This document shows positions 63,229-64,000 of a DNA stretch of 64,000 bases, one piece after another. The stretch comes from Hydractinia symbiolongicarpus (taxonomy: Eukaryota > Cnidaria > Hydrozoa > Anthoathecata > Hydractiniidae), in NCBI RefSeq assembly GCF_029227915.1, contig NC_079886.1, forward strand, positions 744,001 through 808,000. The letters are read 5' to 3'. Every line of letters starts with the position of its first letter. Positions within the stretch are counted from its first letter, which is position 1. Made by a program: the position numbers and the translations under genes. A model generated the notes under the pieces. It saw only the letters and a list, made by a program, of their open reading frames with translations, searched no databases and had not been told where the DNA came from.

Positions 63229-64000
63229 CAATTTTTTAAATTATTTTACACCACTAAAACGCATGAGACTTGTAGTATTTAAAAATGTTTTCATTTTTGA
63301 TGAGACGCTAAATAAAAGAAGTTTAATCGCCGGCAAACGAAAACCCGCAATTTCCCGTAAATCCCGTTCCCGGCCCGTATAGTCGAATGTATATAAAGAA
63401 AGTACCCAGGGAGTAAACTCATTTCCCGAACGATTTTTTAAATTATTTTTTCACCACTAAAACGCATGAGACTTGTAGTATTTAAAAATGTTTTCATTTT
63501 TGATAAGACACTGAATAAAAGAAGTTTAATCGCCGGCAAACGAAAACCCGCGATTTCCTGTAAATCCGGTACTTGGCCCGTATAGTCAAAGGTATACAAA
63601 GAAAGTACGCAAGGAGTAAACTCATTTCCCGAACGATTTTTTAAATTATTTTTCACCACTAAAACGCATGAGACTTGTAGTTTTCAAAAATGTTTTCATT
63701 TTTGATGACACGCTAAATAAAAGAAGTTTAATCGCCGGCAAACGAAAACCCGCGATTTCCCGTAAATCCCGTACTCGGCCCGTATAGTCAAAAGTATACA
63801 AAGAAAGTACCCAGGGAGTAAACTCATTTCCCGAACAATTTTTTAAATTATTTTACACCAATTAAACGCATGAGACTTGTAGTTTTCAAAAATATTTTCA
63901 TTTTTGATGAGACGCTTAATAAAAGAAGTTTAATCGCCCGCAAACGAAAACCCGCGATTTCCCGTAAATCCCGTACTCGGCCCATATAGTCAAAAGTATA
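63229..64000 (+). repeat. Trailing monomers, start of a further unit
   Basis: About 3.8 monomers: GTATTT with CGCAATTTCCCG; a GTATTT/GATAAGACACTG unit, which elsewhere has GTAGCTTTC; GATGACACGC (63,665); and CAATTAAACGC. The order matches 56,370-57,110. The window ends inside a unit. Confidence 0.7.

Larger units (their letters stand above)
1..64000 (+). repeat. Tandem satellite array, about 203-bp monomer, about 315 copies, head to tail
   Basis: Every stretch of the window is a copy of one unit. The landmark ATGAGACTTGTAG (with ATGAGGCTTG, AAGAGACTTG and AGGAGACTTG variants) recurs about every 203 bases, always on the plus strand, and I saw no inverted copy. The unit continues through a GCCGGC-containing core, a CCCGTA series and a T-rich end with CACCACTAAAACGC. 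Copies differ by a limited set of recurring substitutions, so the array is made of subfamilies arranged in higher-order patterns. No unique flank appears at either end, so the array extends beyond the window on both sides. This is typical of eukaryotic satellite DNA; placing it at a centromere or other heterochromatin is inference. I do not recognise the family. Confidence 0.98.

Noticed and set aside
1-64000. CRISPR array
   Set aside because: Regular spacing is present, but the spacers are themselves copies of the same monomer. The unit is 203 bp and there is no short-repeat, unique-spacer pattern.
1-64000. rDNA spacer or tRNA-derived repeat
   Set aside because: I found no RNA polymerase III box pair with proper spacing, no tRNA fold and no rRNA-like segment in the unit.
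1-64000. Telomeric or subtelomeric repeats
   Set aside because: No runs of TTAGGG, TTAGG, TTTAGGG or similar short telomere units occur on either strand.

Overview
The whole 64,000-base window is one uninterrupted tandem satellite array. A unit of about 203 bp is repeated head to tail, always in the same orientation, roughly 315 times. I see no protein-coding gene, RNA gene, transposon, CRISPR array or unique sequence. A single-family array of this size with layered higher-order repeats (HORs) indicates a eukaryotic nuclear genome, probably centromeric, pericentromeric or other heterochromatic DNA from a long-read assembly. The species cannot be read from the sequence, and I do not recognise the monomer as a named satellite family.

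Monomer anatomy, using the copy at 42,181-42,383 as reference: 203 bp, about 37% GC, with a modular composition. Bases 1-60 are A/T rich (about 28% GC) and hold a perfect 9-bp dyad and an AATAAA hexamer. Bases 61-120 are a CpG-rich core (about 53% GC) with four CCCG motifs 9-11 bp apart. Bases 121-203 hold two weaker dyads, a fifth CCCG and a long A/T tract. Most copies are 201-205 bp; differences come mainly from homopolymer indels.

Layout. 1-9,000: 5-, 7-, 15- and 19-monomer-offset copies of a few blocks. 9,000-9,945: transition. 9,945-16,437: two nearly identical 16-monomer units of 3,246 bp. 16,440-22,900: mixed 4- to 6-monomer patterns, with one expanded and one deleted monomer. 22,900-28,030: blocks shared at an offset of 3,448 bp. 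28,030-30,057: a 5-monomer doublet. 30,058-33,010: recombined blocks. 33,050-35,864: a 7-monomer doublet. 35,865-38,296: a 6-monomer doublet. 38,310-39,540: a 3-monomer doublet. 39,541-42,786: four 4-monomer units that alternate as 8-mers. 42,787-45,420: 405-bp dimers split by an insert. 45,421-51,698: reshuffled copies of modules seen at 23-45 kb. 51,699-54,538: a 7-monomer doublet. About 53,496-60,424: a 19-monomer HOR with a truncated second copy. 60,424-64,000: 4- and 5-monomer units.

The pattern fits repeated unequal exchange or local amplification at many scales: young near-identical tandem duplications are nested in older, shuffled ones. The open reading frames of 62-141 codons are read-through of the repeat. 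They change frame at every 203-bp unit and are not called as genes. All block edges are bracketed by visible variant bases and are approximate to tens of bases unless stated.
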